Below, piece by piece: positions 20,081 through 20,847 of a stretch of DNA of 20,847 bases. Each line of letters begins with the position of its first letter. Positions within the stretch are counted from its first letter, which is position 1. Location of the stretch: positions 1 through 20,847 of the forward strand of contig JAJIRX010000600.1 of the NCBI GenBank assembly GCA_023853785.1. Direction: 5' to 3'. The notes below the pieces were generated by a model. That model was not told the origin of the DNA. It saw only the letters and a program-made list of their open reading frames with translations, and did not search any database. This DNA is from Psilocybe azurescens. Its lineage: Eukaryota > Basidiomycota > Agaricomycetes > Agaricales > Agrocybaceae. Both the position numbers and the translations under genes were made by a program.

Positions 20081-20847
20081 GTCTTCCCACGGACTCATTC
20101 TCGCCGTTTCCTGATGAATAGACATTAATTGATTGACAAGTGACAGGTGTCCGTGGTGCCGCCACCGGAGTACCTGAAAACGAACTCACCCAAAAGGATA
20201 TTGAGCTCAGGCTCTCCCTCAAGTCTCCAAGTTCTCCCATCGTCGTTGGCAGCGAGGATGAGTACTCCAATTGAATGCTACAGTAGTTTACATTCAATGT
20301 TATTTTATTAAATTCTTAAGCACCTTTAAAATATAGAAGAAATTAACAGAAAAGCGCAATGAGAAGGGAAGGAGTTGGGGAAATGACCAGGGAAGGGATA
20401 TAGATGGAAATAGAAAGAAGGGCGGGAAGGGACATGGCCAGGAATGGAAGGGCTACCAAAAGGGAATGGCGCGCAGAGCGGGCGGACTGTGGGAGCAGAG
20501 CGGGCGGACAGTGGGCGCACGGTGACATACACGCGGAGGTGCCTGGCGGGATGGGAAGCCGAGGAGGTGTTGCGGAGCGTTGTCCGGATGGGCGGCACTG
20601 GTGGGTGGTCATGTTACCTGGCGATGGACAGGGTCGTCTAAGATAATCTGTATCATATTTATCTAGGTAATCTTGTCTTATCTATACTTATCTAATCCGT
20701 TATCTAGTCTAATCTGTCTCCTTGTCTAATCTATGACGATGAAAAAAATCTCGTTAAAGTGGGAGACCTCTGGGTAGGAATCTCGGTGGGTGGGGAAAGC
20801 CGGAAAGCATTCAAATTTAACCGGGTATAGTGACCGTTTCCTGTCAA
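20081..20847 (-). repeat. Right terminal inverted repeat of element 2
   Basis: Reverse complement of 11344-12141, reaching the window end, so it may extend further. It is 767 bp long. Its inner border (20081) is 71 bp upstream of the transposase ATG. In transcription direction it therefore supplies the promoter and leader of the transposase. It also contains the inverted GATTAGA/GATAA-rich block (about 20634-20735). Confidence 0.95.
20473..20510. repeat. 22-bp tandem repeat inside right terminal repeat
   Basis: About 1.6 copies of the inverted unit (GCAGAGCGGGCGGACTGTGG type), one unit fewer than in the left terminal repeat at 11688-11745. Slippage or unequal exchange after the ends were last identical would explain the difference. 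Confidence 0.85.

Larger units (their letters stand above)
11344..20847 (-). mobile_element. KDZ DNA transposon, element 2 (about 9.5 kb, bounded by long inverted repeats)
   Basis: The sequence TTGACAGGAAACGGTCACTA at 11344 recurs as its reverse complement at the very end of the window. Inverted similarity then continues for about 0.8 kb on both sides (11344-12141 and 20081-20847). Between them, all on the minus strand, lie a KDZ transposase (20009-16606), accessory gene C (15414-14000) and accessory gene B (13689-12281). The transposase starts 71 bp inside the right repeat, so its promoter is probably within that repeat. The right end coincides with the window edge, so neither the exact terminus nor a target-site duplication can be read. 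The near-identity of the repeats argues for recent activity or gene conversion. Confidence 0.9.

Noticed and set aside
19914..20297. Open frames beginning inside the right terminal repeat and running over the transposase start
   Set aside because: Their N-terminal parts are terminal-repeat sequence present at both ends. The only part with family features begins at the ATG at 20009.

Overview
The window reads as nuclear DNA of a mushroom-forming basidiomycete (Agaricomycetes). Genes are split by many introns of about 45-60 nt with GTAAGT/GTACGT donors and CAG/TAG acceptors, and two copies of a KDZ (Kyakuja-Dileera-Zisupton) transposase of the type that is abundant in these fungi are present. 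Every recognisable gene is on the minus strand.

Layout. (1) 1-7084: a KDZ element cut by the left window edge. In minus-strand order it carries a KDZ transposase (7084-3585), an accessory gene here called C (2531-1025) and an accessory gene called B (732 to beyond 1). (2) About 7100-9886: no convincing gene. The centre is a G-rich minisatellite (about 7660-8305) with a nested higher-order period. (3) 9887-11094: a damaged Gdt1/TMEM165 (UPF0016) cation/proton transporter gene, the only host-type gene seen. (4) 11344-20847: a second KDZ element bounded by terminal inverted repeats of about 0.8 kb (11344-12141 and 20081-20847). It has the same cargo in the same order and orientation: transposase (20009-16606), gene C (15414-14000) and gene B (13689-12281). 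The right repeat runs exactly into the window end.

The two elements are diverged relatives, not recent duplicates. Their proteins align along their length and gene B keeps its intron positions, but the nucleotide sequences differ widely. The repeated trio suggests that transposase, B and C form one transposon gene set. B and C have no function I can name.

Nearly every gene has one-base frame breaks. Most lie beside short homopolymers and can be explained by one missing base. The two terminal repeats of element 2, which are otherwise almost identical, differ mainly in homopolymer length. Sequencing or assembly error is therefore a serious alternative to decay for many of the breaks. In-frame stops in transposase 1 (5849-5851) and in the Gdt1 relic (10782-10784, 10752-10754) are not explained that way.
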